Source: a virus
Strand: one strand, 5' to 3'
Virus record (IMG/VR): IMGVR_UViG_3300021964_000236
Coordinates: 1-34,905 of that record
DNA: 34,905 bases
In this document: positions 8,733 through 16,900 of the stretch, in pieces
Layout of the letters: the number at the start of each line of letters is the position of its first letter
How positions within the stretch are numbered: position 1 is the first letter of the stretch
Notes under the pieces: generated by a model
Seen by the model: the letters and a program-made list of their open reading frames with translations, nothing else
Told to the model about the DNA's origin: nothing
Database searches by the model: none
Program-made: the position numbers and the translations under genes

Positions 8733-9005
8733 ATGTCCTCTGATGTATTAACGAAACGGGTGACTGGTACGGGGTCGTTGGCTGTAGGGCCAGCGCGTGT
8801 TCGTCAGCTACAGGTTCTTACTGGTGCAGGAGCGGGGCGTCTGACTATTACTAACGGTAATGGCGGTGCCACAGTGCTGGATATTGATTTTCTAGCATCC
8901 GATTCACACTCAGTTAACATTCCTGATGACGGTATCCGTTGTTCTTCAGACGTTTACGTGTCTACGGCGACGAATATCACCGCCATGACCTTCTTCTATA
9001 GTTAG
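8733..9005 (+). CDS. Small virion-type protein (90 aa)
   Basis: A 90-residue, beta-predicted protein with segments VTGTGSLAVGPARVRQLQVL and RLTITNGNGGATVLDIDF, and no cysteine cluster or membrane segment. It has a strong RBS (aaggaggtagccc before ATG). It follows the previous small gene by 11 bases, and both look like co-transcribed capsid or tail accessory proteins. I do not recognise its family with certainty. Confidence 0.6.
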   Translation: MSSDVLTKRVTGTGSLAVGPARVRQLQVLTGAGAGRLTITNGNGGATVLDIDFLASDSHSVNIPDDGIRCSSDVYVSTATNITAMTFFYS

Positions 9006-9016
9006 AGGAGTGGACT

Positions 9017-9325
9017 ATGAGAGCTTACTATAAAAAAGGCGGCTCCGTAAAAACTCCTGCGTGGACACGCAAGGAAGGTAAGAGCGAGTCTGGTGGTCTT
9101 AATAAGAAAGGTGTTGCGAGTTATCGTCGGGCAAATCCCGGCAGTAAGCTCAAGACAGCGGTTACTACTAAGCCCAGCAAACTCAAAAAAGGCTCTAAGG
9201 CGGCGAAGCGTCGTAAGTCGTTTTGCGCTCGCATGAAAGGTATGAAGAAGCGCAATACTAGCTCGAAGACAGCTAACGATCCGAACAGCCGCATTAACAA
9301 GAGTCTGCGTAAATGGAATTGTTGA
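9017..9325 (+). CDS. Basic KGG-motif protein (102 aa)
   Basis: A 102-residue, strongly basic protein. It opens MRAYYKKGGSVKTPAWTRKE, continues SGGLNKKGVASYRRANPGSK and has a basic core KKGSKAAKRRKSFCARMKGM, ending SLRKWNC. This combination belongs to a family of unknown function common in marine phages; I recall DUF6321 but cannot confirm the number. Two cysteines, one at the very C-terminus, could be redox or metal sites. It is the first of four consecutive basic genes and carries the KKGGSVK motif shared with several other proteins here. DNA binding inside the capsid is possible from its charge. Confidence 0.75.
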   Translation: MRAYYKKGGSVKTPAWTRKEGKSESGGLNKKGVASYRRANPGSKLKTAVTTKPSKLKKGSKAAKRRKSFCARMKGMKKRNTSSKTANDPNSRINKSLRKWNC

Positions 9326-9326
9326 T

Positions 9327-9917
9327 ATGGCAATTACTCGTTCGCAGATGGGTTCTCAATTAAGAGGTGACAGGATGCCCGCTAAATCTAAGAAACAGCA
9401 ACGATTTATGGCAGCAGTAGCAAACAACCCCGAGTTCGCTGAAGAAGTAGGGGTTCCTAAGAAAGTAGGAGAGAAGTTCATGAAGATGAAGAAAGGTTAT
9501 AAAGCTGGCGGTAAGCTAAATATGGTCAAAGGTCCAGATGGAAAGATGGTCCCTGATTATGCTGCCGACGGTAAAGGCAAAATGAAAAAAGGCGGTAAGG
9601 TGAAGAAGTATCAGATGGGCGGTATGGCCTCAATGATGCGTGAAGCACCGCAAGACGAGTCTACGATGAAAGGTCGTAAACGTCGTACGCCCAGTATGCC
9701 AGCGCCTGAGATGGCTCCACCCAGACCATTACCCCCTAAGCCCAAGAAGAAGCCTCGGGACCCGCGTGAAGGTGGCCCCGGAATGCCTCAAATGCCTATG
9801 ATGAACAAAGGCGGCAAGGTCAAGAAAATGAAGTCTGGTGGCAAAGTTCGCGGCTGTGGTATGGCCCGTGGCGGCGCTGTTCGTCCATGTAAAATGGTGA
9901 AGATGAAGGGTTCCTAA
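9327..9917 (+). CDS. Lys/Gly-rich KGG-repeat protein (196 aa)
   Basis: A basic, low-complexity protein. Residues 17-50 (MPAKSKKQQRFMAAVANNPE and onward) form a helical head similar to short phage proteins that start MPAKSKKQQRFM. The rest alternates KGG/GGK/MGG motifs with a Pro-rich segment at about 126-148. The first ATG (9327) lies one base after the previous stop and has only a weak GGAA upstream. The in-frame ATG at 9375 has a better RBS (gaggtgacagg) and the conserved MPAKSKKQQ start, so the true protein may be 180 residues. The function is unknown; repeated GGKVK segments suggest a flexible nucleic-acid- or partner-binding chain. Confidence 0.7.
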   Translation: MAITRSQMGSQLRGDRMPAKSKKQQRFMAAVANNPEFAEEVGVPKKVGEKFMKMKKGYKAGGKLNMVKGPDGKMVPDYAADGKGKMKKGGKVKKYQMGGMASMMREAPQDESTMKGRKRRTPSMPAPEMAPPRPLPPKPKKKPRDPREGGPGMPQMPMMNKGGKVKKMKSGGKVRGCGMARGGAVRPCKMVKMKGS

Positions 9918-10099
9918 TGCGTAGATACTACCGCAACGATTGCTGCGGATGTTCTAGTTGTAGTAAGAAAAGCTACAAAAAGGGCGGGACAGTAAAAGAT
10001 GCTTGTTACCACAAGGTAAAGGCGTCGTATAAGGTGTTCCCGTCCGCTTACGCATCAGGTGCCATTGCTAAATGCAGAAAGAAAAAGGCAGGTAAGTAA
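9917..10099 (+). CDS. Cys-rich basic KGG-motif protein (60 aa)
   Basis: A 60-residue protein with an N-terminal cysteine cluster DCCGCSSC, the motif SYKKGGTVKD, and then ACYHKVKASYKVFPSAYASG with AIAKCRKKK. The latter half is a recognisable conserved marine-phage module (Cys, His and a basic helix). The start overlaps the previous stop by one base and the stop overlaps the next start in the same way. The cysteines suggest metal binding or disulphides. The function is unknown. Confidence 0.75.
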   Translation: MRRYYRNDCCGCSSCSKKSYKKGGTVKDACYHKVKASYKVFPSAYASGAIAKCRKKKAGK

Positions 10100-10383
10100 T
10101 GGCTGTTCGCAAGACTGCAAAAGGTGCTGCACTTAAACGCTGGTTCAAAGAGGACTGGAAGGACGTGCGTACTGGTAAGGCTTGTGGACGAAAGAAAGGG
10201 GAGAAACGCGGGACACCCTATTGTAGACCTACAAAGAAAGTGTCCAGTAAGACTCCTAAAACGAGCGGTGAGATGAGCGCTTCTGAGAAACGCAAAAAGA
10301 TCACCGAAAAGAAACGGCTGGGGCAACCCGCTGGTAAGCCGCGTAGAGTATCTCCAGCCAAACGAAAGAGAGGGGAGAAATAA
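10099..10383 (+). CDS. Basic protein with Cys pair (94 aa)
   Basis: A 94-residue, extremely basic protein. The N-terminal half ALKRWFKEDWKDVRTGKACG, then GRKKGEKRGTPYCRPTKKVS, is a pattern found repeatedly in marine phages (I recall DUF5872, unverified). The C-terminal half is Lys/Ser/Arg-rich and probably disordered. It is coupled by one-base overlaps to both neighbours. Charge and two conserved cysteines suggest a nucleic-acid- or metal-binding accessory protein; no activity can be named. Confidence 0.75.
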   Translation: MAVRKTAKGAALKRWFKEDWKDVRTGKACGRKKGEKRGTPYCRPTKKVSSKTPKTSGEMSASEKRKKITEKKRLGQPAGKPRRVSPAKRKRGEK

Positions 10384-10721
10384 TGCAAATCTTCCAAAAT
10401 GGCAGGTTCTCTACAGGGGAGCCAGTGTATCAGATAGGCGTAAAAAACGCCGACGGTACCTATGACGTAAAGGTCTTTGACCTGATGACTAAAAGTCAGG
10501 CAGAGGCAAAACTTGACTCTATGGGTGTAAAGCCTGTAGCGGCTAAAAAAGCAAAAACGAAGCCAAAAGCTAAGAAAGTCCCAGACTACAAGGGCATGAC
10601 TAAGAAAGAGCTTGAGGCTTTGATGCGTGAATATGGTATTGAGCTTGACCGTCGCAAATCAAGGTCTGCACTGTTAGACGAAGTTGACGCGTTTTTTAAG
10701 GGTGATTGGGCGACATCATGA
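10383..10721 (+). CDS. Small protein with C-terminal HeH/LEM-like helix pair
   Basis: A 112-residue protein. Residues 1-45 look like a small beta domain (IFQNGRFSTGEPVYQIGVKN and onward). A basic Ala/Lys linker at 54-68 leads to YKGMTKKELEALMREYGIEL, then DRRKSRSALLDEVDAFFKG. The latter resembles HeH/LEM or Rho-N/SAP-type short helix-extended-helix domains used to bind DNA or proteins. The stop is part of an ATGA overlap with the next start at 10718. A DNA-binding virion accessory role is inference. Confidence 0.6.
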   Translation: MQIFQNGRFSTGEPVYQIGVKNADGTYDVKVFDLMTKSQAEAKLDSMGVKPVAAKKAKTKPKAKKVPDYKGMTKKELEALMREYGIELDRRKSRSALLDEVDAFFKGDWATS

Positions 10722-11404
10722 CGACATCAGGCACAACCTCGTTTGACATGGACTTCACGGAGATCGCTGAAGAAGCGTGGGAGCGTGCGGGCCGTGAAAT
10801 GCGGTCGGGCTATGATTTGCGTACAGCGCGTCGATCCATGAATCTGTTAACGATTGAATGGCAGAATCGTGGCATAAACCTTTGGACTATTGATGAAGGG
10901 TCTGTAAACCTAACAGCAGGCACGTCCGAGTATGATTTGCCAGCGGATACGATTGATTTGCTCGAACAAGTAATACGTACGGGGCAAGGTAATCAATCAA
11001 CACAATCTGATCTTAGTATAACTCGTATTAGTGTGAGCACTTACGCTTCGATTCCGAACAAGTTATCACGTGGTAGACCCATCCAAGTTTGGATCGAGAG
11101 ACTTCGAGACAACCCTAAAATCAACGTTTGGCCTGTCCCTGACTCAGATAATTATGTTTTTCGTTATTGGCGTATGCGTCGTATACAGGACGCTGGTAGT
11201 GGTATTCAGACTGCGGATATGAACTTTAGGTTTTTACCGTGTCTCGTTGCTGGTCTGGCCTATAACATCGCGCTTAAAGAACCCACACTGGTGGAACGTG
11301 TAGGTCTGTTGAAGCAAGTTTACGAAGAGCAGTTCCAACTAGCTGCTGGTGAAGATCGAGAAAAGACACCTGCTCGTTTTGTTCCTCGTGTAGCGAGGAT
11401 TTAA
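10718..11404 (+). CDS. Head-tail adaptor / tail accessory protein (P22 gp4-like)
   Basis: A 228-residue protein. FTEIAEEAWERAGREMRSGY and TARRSMNLLTIEWQNRGINL are the helical opening typical of podovirus adaptor proteins that bind beneath the portal. They are followed by a beta domain with the SVNLTAGTSEYDLPADTIDL stretch and a C-terminal helical part. Known relatives by plan are P22 gp4 and T7 gp11, which extend the connector after DNA packaging. The start is the ATG in an ATGA overlap with the upstream stop; a TTG at 10706 is in frame but has no advantage. The fold is inferred from pattern and position. Confidence 0.7.
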   Translation: MTTSGTTSFDMDFTEIAEEAWERAGREMRSGYDLRTARRSMNLLTIEWQNRGINLWTIDEGSVNLTAGTSEYDLPADTIDLLEQVIRTGQGNQSTQSDLSITRISVSTYASIPNKLSRGRPIQVWIERLRDNPKINVWPVPDSDNYVFRYWRMRRIQDAGSGIQTADMNFRFLPCLVAGLAYNIALKEPTLVERVGLLKQVYEEQFQLAAGEDREKTPARFVPRVARI

Positions 11405-11405
11405 C

Positions 11406-11735
11406 ATGGGTACTAGGTTCGCATCAGCCCAGAAAGCCCTTGGGGTTTGCGACGTTTGTGGGTTTACCTACCGTCTACGTGAGTTGCGTAACCTTGTGCG
11501 GAAGCATAAAGACACGAACATAAAAGCGTGTCCTGAGTGTTGGAGTCCTGATAATCCGCAGTTAAATCTGGGGGAAACTCCAGTCCATGACCCGCAGGCA
11601 TTGCGTGATCCAAGGCCCGACTCGACTCAGTACGCCCAGAGCCGTGCGCAAATTATACCTGTACGCGGTGTAGTAGATAGTGGGGGTACTATAGGGACTG
11701 GATTTATAGGACAAGTTACGGTACAAATTACATAG
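11406..11735 (+). CDS. Zinc-ribbon structural protein
   Basis: A 109-residue protein with two CxxC knuckles: C15-x-x-C18 in VCDVCGFTYRLRELRN and C42-x-x-C45 in ACPECWSPDNPQLNLGE. This is a standard zinc-ribbon spacing. The second half is a polar tail with VHDPQALRDPRPDS. I recognise this layout from small proteins next to adaptor genes in marine phages, where the function is unassigned. It lies between the two adaptor-type genes, so a connector-associated role is likely. All four cysteines are present. Confidence 0.75.
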   Translation: MGTRFASAQKALGVCDVCGFTYRLRELRNLVRKHKDTNIKACPECWSPDNPQLNLGETPVHDPQALRDPRPDSTQYAQSRAQIIPVRGVVDSGGTIGTGFIGQVTVQIT

Positions 11736-11745
11736 GAGTGGTACT

Positions 11746-11877
11746 ATGCGTAAGAAAACTCAAAAACCTGCTAAGAAAAAGATGCAGAAAACTAAAATGA
11801 AGAAGGGCGGCGGTATTAAAGTTCGTGGTACTGGCGCAGCAACAAAAGGGCTATATGCCCGTGGACCGATGGCTTAA
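11746..11877 (+). CDS. KGG mini-protein (43 aa)
   Basis: A 43-residue ORF beginning MRKKTQKPAKKKMQKTKMKK, then GGGIKVRGTGAATKGLYARG, and ending PMA. It has a clear RBS (taggagtggtact) before the ATG, fills the gap between two genes, and ends three bases before the next ATG. The RGTGAATKG stretch after a KKGG motif recurs in small marine-phage proteins I have seen. It is strongly basic and likely disordered. It is easily missed because of its length. Confidence 0.75.
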   Translation: MRKKTQKPAKKKMQKTKMKKGGGIKVRGTGAATKGLYARGPMA

Positions 11878-11880
11878 ACC

Positions 11881-12510
11881 ATGAATTACACCGAGCTAAA
11901 AGCGAATATCGAGGACATCACTGAAAATACTTTCACTGATGCCCAGCTTGCTATGTTCACAGAACAGGCAGAGCAAAAGATATATAACACTGTTCAGATT
12001 CCCGCATTACGCAGGAATGTGACTGGTACGCTAAGCTCGGGCAATAAGTATCTTGGTGCACCAACAGACTTCCTCTACACGTACAGCCTCGCGGTTGTAG
12101 ATGGTAGCGGGGAGTATCATTTTCTGTTGAACAAAGACGTTAACTTTATTAGGGAAGCATACCCTACGCCTACAGCGACAGGGTTGCCAAAGCATTATGC
12201 GTACTTTGACGACGACTCAATTATCCTCGGACCTACCCCAGACAGTAACTACACAATGGAGCTACATTACGGATATTATCCTGAATCCATCGTTACTGCT
12301 AACACTACATGGCTTGGGGACGAGTTTGATTCTGCTCTACTTAACGGTGCGCTATTGGAAGCGTTAAGGTTTATGAAGGGCGAACCAGACATGGTTCAAG
12401 TATACGAGCGCATGTATGTCCAAGCGTTAAAACTGCTGAAAACCCTTGGCGATGGCAAACTTCGTGAAGACACTTATCGTTCTGGGCAGTTCAGAATGGA
12501 AGTAGAATAG
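11881..12510 (+). CDS. Phage adaptor / connector protein
   Basis: A 209-residue protein with an opening helix pair MNYTELKANIEDITENTFTD and QLAMFTEQAEQKIYNTVQIP, a beta region with a PTDFLYTYSLAV segment, the motif GLPKHYAYFDDDSIILGPTP and the strand YTMELHYGYYPESI. It ends with LNGALLEALRFMKGEPDMV and a terminal helix. This order is that of the phage adaptor family that joins portal and tail (T7 gp11 or SU10-type adaptors). With the gene at 10718 it gives two connector-type proteins. The start is at the only sensible ATG, immediately after the mini-gene stop. Confidence 0.7.
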   Translation: MNYTELKANIEDITENTFTDAQLAMFTEQAEQKIYNTVQIPALRRNVTGTLSSGNKYLGAPTDFLYTYSLAVVDGSGEYHFLLNKDVNFIREAYPTPTATGLPKHYAYFDDDSIILGPTPDSNYTMELHYGYYPESIVTANTTWLGDEFDSALLNGALLEALRFMKGEPDMVQVYERMYVQALKLLKTLGDGKLREDTYRSGQFRMEVE

Positions 12511-12520
12511 GAGGCTAGAA

Positions 12521-12949
12521 ATGGCAATTACTCAAGCAATGTGCACGTCTTTCAAAAAAGCCCTTCTCGATGGCGAGATGGACTTTAGCGGTGACACGTC
12601 ACAAACATTTAAGATCGCACTGTTTACCTCATCCGCAACACTGGGTGCAGCGACAACAGCGTATAGTACAACAAATGAAGTATCCGGTACGGGTTATACA
12701 GCGGGTGGTAACACGTTAACCGTTGTTGCTCCAACGACATCTGGCACCACAGCTTACCTAGATTTTAGCGATACTACGTGGTCTACAGCGACGATTACGG
12801 CGCGTGGAGCGTTGATATACAAGTCGGGCGGCGGCGATCCAGCCGTAGCAGTTCTTGATTTTGGTGCCGATAAGACATCTACAGCAGGTGACTTTACCAT
12901 CCAATTCCCAACTGCGGACGCATCCAACGCTATTATTAGAATTGCATAG
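12521..12949 (+). CDS. Conserved virion-type protein (142 aa)
   Basis: A 142-residue, Thr/Ala/Gly-rich beta protein with MAITQAMCTSFKKALLDGEM, then FKIALFTSSATLGAATTAYS and TNEVSGTGYTAGGNTLTVVA. This sequence pattern is common in marine phage structural regions; I do not know a demonstrated function. It has a strong RBS (aggaggctagaa). It lies between adaptor and repeat protein, so a tail or head fibre component is likely. Confidence 0.7.
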   Translation: MAITQAMCTSFKKALLDGEMDFSGDTSQTFKIALFTSSATLGAATTAYSTTNEVSGTGYTAGGNTLTVVAPTTSGTTAYLDFSDTTWSTATITARGALIYKSGGGDPAVAVLDFGADKTSTAGDFTIQFPTADASNAIIRIA

Positions 12950-12958
12950 GATGGATAG

Positions 12959-13933
12959 ATGCCGTCTTCGACCTCTTATATAGGATGGGGTTCTACCGCT
13001 TGGGGCCAAGGCTCTTGGGGTACGGACCTTATCATAGTAGAAGTTGACGGTGTTCAAGCTGCGGGGGCCGTTGGCACTGTAGACTTATCGCTGGGATGCA
13101 CAGTGTTCCCCACTGGTGTATCCACAACAGGAGCAGTGGGAACTGTCTCTGTCAGCGGTGCCGCTACTGTACAGCCTTCTGGTTTGGAGGCGACAGGCGG
13201 GATAGGTACCGTAAGCATTGTTGCGGAGGCAAACGTCTTCCCGACAGGGGTTGCGGCTACAGGGGAAACAGGCACTGTCTCGATTAGTGGCGGAGCTAAT
13301 GTTTTCCCGACTGGTGTAGAAGTTACTGGCGCTATAGGCACGGTTTCTATATCAGCAGACGCAAATGTCTCAGTAGCGGGACTTGAAGCCACTACTGGAC
13401 TCGGTAGCGTCACAGTTGCTGCGGATGCGAACGTCGCGGTAACAGGAAACGCGGCTACGGGTGCAGTTGGTACTGTATCTGTTACAGCCGATGCAAATGT
13501 TCAACCATCAGGGCTAGCTGCCACTGGTGGGGTAGGCACGGTAAGTATCGTTGCCGAAGCAAATATCTACCCAACTGGGGTAAGCGCCACAGGTGCCGTT
13601 GGCACTGTTACTACTACAGCAGACGCAAACGTCTCAACAGCAGGACTTGCGGCTACGGGTGCTATAGGCACTGTATCGGTAGCCTTTGGGATTGTAGAGA
13701 AAGTAACAGGAGTCTACGGTCAATCAGAATTAGGAAACGTCGTCGTTGCCGCTAACGCAGATGTAGCAGTGACGGGCGTAAATGCAACGGGCGCGGTAGG
13801 TACAGTGTTCATTTGGGGAGATGTCGATGACAATCAAAATCCAAATTGGCAAAATATTACTGGCGCACAGACACCAACTTGGGGTAATGTTTCAACAGGA
13901 CAGACTCCGAATTGGCAAGATATAGCCGCGTGA
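12959..13933 (+). CDS. 22-residue-repeat virion protein, probable fibre
   Basis: A 324-residue protein. Residues 9-23 carry a WG-rich motif (W10, W15, W20, each followed by G). Residues 37-278 are eleven exact-length 22-residue repeats built on GTVSV, ANV, PTG and ATG elements. A tail of 46 residues has NPNWQNI, TPTWGNV and TPNWQDI. There is no signal peptide or membrane segment. Regular short beta repeats suggest a beta-solenoid or elongated fibre. It is placed before the main tail fibre gene. The family occurs in marine phages as far as I recall, but its role is unassigned. Confidence 0.7.
   Translation: MPSSTSYIGWGSTAWGQGSWGTDLIIVEVDGVQAAGAVGTVDLSLGCTVFPTGVSTTGAVGTVSVSGAATVQPSGLEATGGIGTVSIVAEANVFPTGVAATGETGTVSISGGANVFPTGVEVTGAIGTVSISADANVSVAGLEATTGLGSVTVAADANVAVTGNAATGAVGTVSVTADANVQPSGLAATGGVGTVSIVAEANIYPTGVSATGAVGTVTTTADANVSTAGLAATGAIGTVSVAFGIVEKVTGVYGQSELGNVVVAANADVAVTGVNATGAVGTVFIWGDVDDNQNPNWQNITGAQTPTWGNVSTGQTPNWQDIAA
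13067..13792 (+). repeat. Eleven tandem 66-base coding repeats
   Basis: Eleven in-frame 66-base units each encode 22 residues with no insertion or deletion between units. Units have diverged mainly at third positions and in the residues before the PTG element. The constant period with low nucleotide identity suggests old duplication maintained by structural selection. Confidence 0.85.
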
Positions 13934-13943
13934 GGATTAAAAC

Positions 13944-16900
13944 ATGACAACACAGTACACTTCGACACTTAAACTAGCCCTTCCTGTCCAAGGGGAACTT
14001 AGCGGTACGTGGGGTGATGTAGTAAACGATAACATCACGTCCATGATCGAAGAGGCCATCGTTGGACGTGCAGTCATTGACACGTGGTCGAGTAACTCCC
14101 ATGTGTTGACTACCGCCGATGGCACGACTGCTGAATCGCGTTGTGCGATGCTAGAGTTTACGGATACGGGTACGAATTTGACTGGGGCAGCGACTGTCGT
14201 ATGCCCTACAGCCGCTAAAATTTATATTGCTAAGAATGCTTCAGGGCAAGCCGCTACACTTAAAACGTCTGGTGGTACAGGTATTGCGATACCAAACGGC
14301 AAGACAATGCTTCTTTTCTGCGACGGTACAAATGTCGTGGAAGGCGCTACAAACATCGAATCACTATCAGTTGGTGGGTACACAGTTTCTCTTGCAGGGA
14401 ACTTGACGACCGCAGCGGCGTTTACAACGGCTGGCGCGAATGCACTCACCCTAACAACTACAGGTGCAACTAACGTAACACTTCCCACGACGGGCACGTT
14501 GGCTACGCTCGATGGCACTGAAACGCTTACGAATAAGACGCTTACAGGTCCTACGATCTCGTCACCAACATTGACGGGTTCTATTTCAGCGACTGATTTG
14601 ACTATTTCTGGCAACACAACGATTGGTGATGCCGCGTCGGATACGTTGACTGTAACGTCCACAATCACGTCAAACCTTATTTTTACTGATAACACCTACG
14701 ATATTGGTGCCTCTGGTGCCACTCGCCCTCGTAACTTGTTTCTATCAGGTAACGCCACTGTTGGTGGGGATATTGTTCTTACAGGCGGCATTGATGTTAC
14801 TGGCAACTTTGGTGTTGACGGTGATTTTGACGTAAACACTGACAAGTTTACCGTTGCATCCGCTACGGGTAACACAGTTGTTGCAGGGACACTTGGAGTA
14901 ACGGGCGCAACTACTGCGACTGGTGGCCTAAACGTTGATACGATCAACGAGATTACTGCCACTGGTGGTGTCACGATTGATAGTGTTTTACTGAAAGACG
15001 GAGACATTACAGGAACTATTGGCGCTAATACAGCCAGCGCGGGCACATTTACCACTTTCACCTCTACAGGTATCGACGACAACGCCACTTCTACGAAGTT
15101 TACTGTAGCTGATACGGGCATTTCTGTTGCAGGTGATATTTTTCTTACCGATGCAAGCCCCGCTATTACTTTTACGGACACTTCCTTTGTTGACCTTGAA
15201 CACAAAATTAACTCTTCCAGCGACAACTTGCGGCTCACGGTTGACCTTAATGATGTAGACGCTGGTGGCCGTCTTGAGTTTTTTGTAGGTTCGGCAACCA
15301 ATCAAATACGTTTTGGTAAGACTGAATCATCTTTTAACGAAACCAGCGCAGACATAGACTTCCGCGTTGAGTCTGACAGCAACGCCAATATGCTGTTTGT
15401 TGATGGTGGTAATAATCGGGTCGGGGTTGGAACTTCCTCTCCTCAAAGCATCGTTCACATTGACCAAGGTGCTTCAGGGGATGCTCAACTAACCCTTGAA
15501 GCTCATGCCGCAGGTGACAGTAAACTTGTATTTAGTCAAGGTCAAACCGCAGGAAACTGGGCTGTTGGCTATGATGATGGCGGTGGAGTTACTGAAAACT
15601 CATTAAGTTTTGCGTATAAAGCAGATGGCTATCCATCGCTGTCTGGTCAAAACTTAATGATACTGACTCCCGACGGAAATATGGGATTGGGCGAGTCAAA
15701 TCCTGAAGCAAATCTCCACATAAAGAACGGGTCTGCTGGCACATTTACCGCCTCTAATAGCCAACTCTTAATTGAAAATAACACAACTGTGCGGTTGACA
15801 ATGGTCAGCCCCAACGGCAATGGATGCACAATTGAGTTTGGTGACGTTGACGACCAAGATGTAGGTAAAATAAATTACGACCACTCTTCTAATTTCTTCC
15901 AAATAACGGCGGGCGCACAACCAAACATGGCCGTAATTGGCTACCAAGGAGCGGTATTCAACGAAAATAGTTATGACGCTGACTTCCGCGTTGAGTCTGA
16001 CAGCAACGTTAACGGTTTGTACCTTGATGGTGGTGGTAACTTTATTGCTATGGGTAACAACGCTAAAAGCCTTGTAAGTGGTTATGCAGACCAACACGGT
16101 GTTGGTATTGACATACAGACAGGTGAAGTACAGATTTCAGGTGACGCAACACCACTTCAATTAGGACGTACAACCACTGCCGGAGCCGAAGGCGATTTAT
16201 TAATTTTTCGCACCGAGTCCAACGTTCGTGGTGGTATTTCCAACACAAGCGCGAATGATCTTAGAATTAGATCAGGCTCTAGTAAGCTAAAATTAGGTGA
16301 GTCAACCGACTATGTGATGATTGATACCACCGCCAGTAACGCGAGAATTGAACTTGTAGACAACAGCCAATCTAATCCACCAACACTTATAGGCAACGGC
16401 CCAAACTTCCTCATAGAAAATGGTGGGGTAGAGAGAGTCTCCATTGATGGTTCAGGAAATATTGTATTCAACGAATCTGGCGCAGACACTGACTTCCGCG
16501 TTGAGTCCGACACGAACACCCATGCTCTGTTTGTAGATGGTGCGAATGGAAATGTATCGTTTGGTACAAGTAACGGCATTGGCGGGGTTCAGATTCAATC
16601 TTCAGGGTCAACTTCAGACATTACGCTTTATGGTTCAAATACTAGCAATGGGGGCCGCATATTCTTCGGAGACTCTAGCGATAGGTCATCTATCCAAGGT
16701 GGGTACGACTCAGGTGGTGGTGGATACTTAAAGTTATTCACAGATACAGCAGGAGGCACTAACCTAGAAAGGGTGTATTTAGACAATGAGGGCGGTCTTT
16801 CTGTAACTCCTACTGCAAATGGACATGCTGTTTTTAACAACAATGGTGTAGACGCGGACTTCCGCGTTGCGTCTGACACTAACACTCATGCGCTGTTTGT

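Noticed and set aside
13067-13792. Tandem repeats considered as a CRISPR-like or non-coding array
   Set aside because: The period is exactly 66 bases, in frame, with diverged units and no constant repeat/variable spacer pattern. It is coding.
14222-15301. Long antisense open frames (157 and 201 residues) opposite the tail fibre gene
   Set aside because: They lie opposite a well-supported Thr/Ala/Gly-rich coding region, have Val/Ser-rich compositions expected from reverse-reading it, and no ribosome site or recognisable domain.
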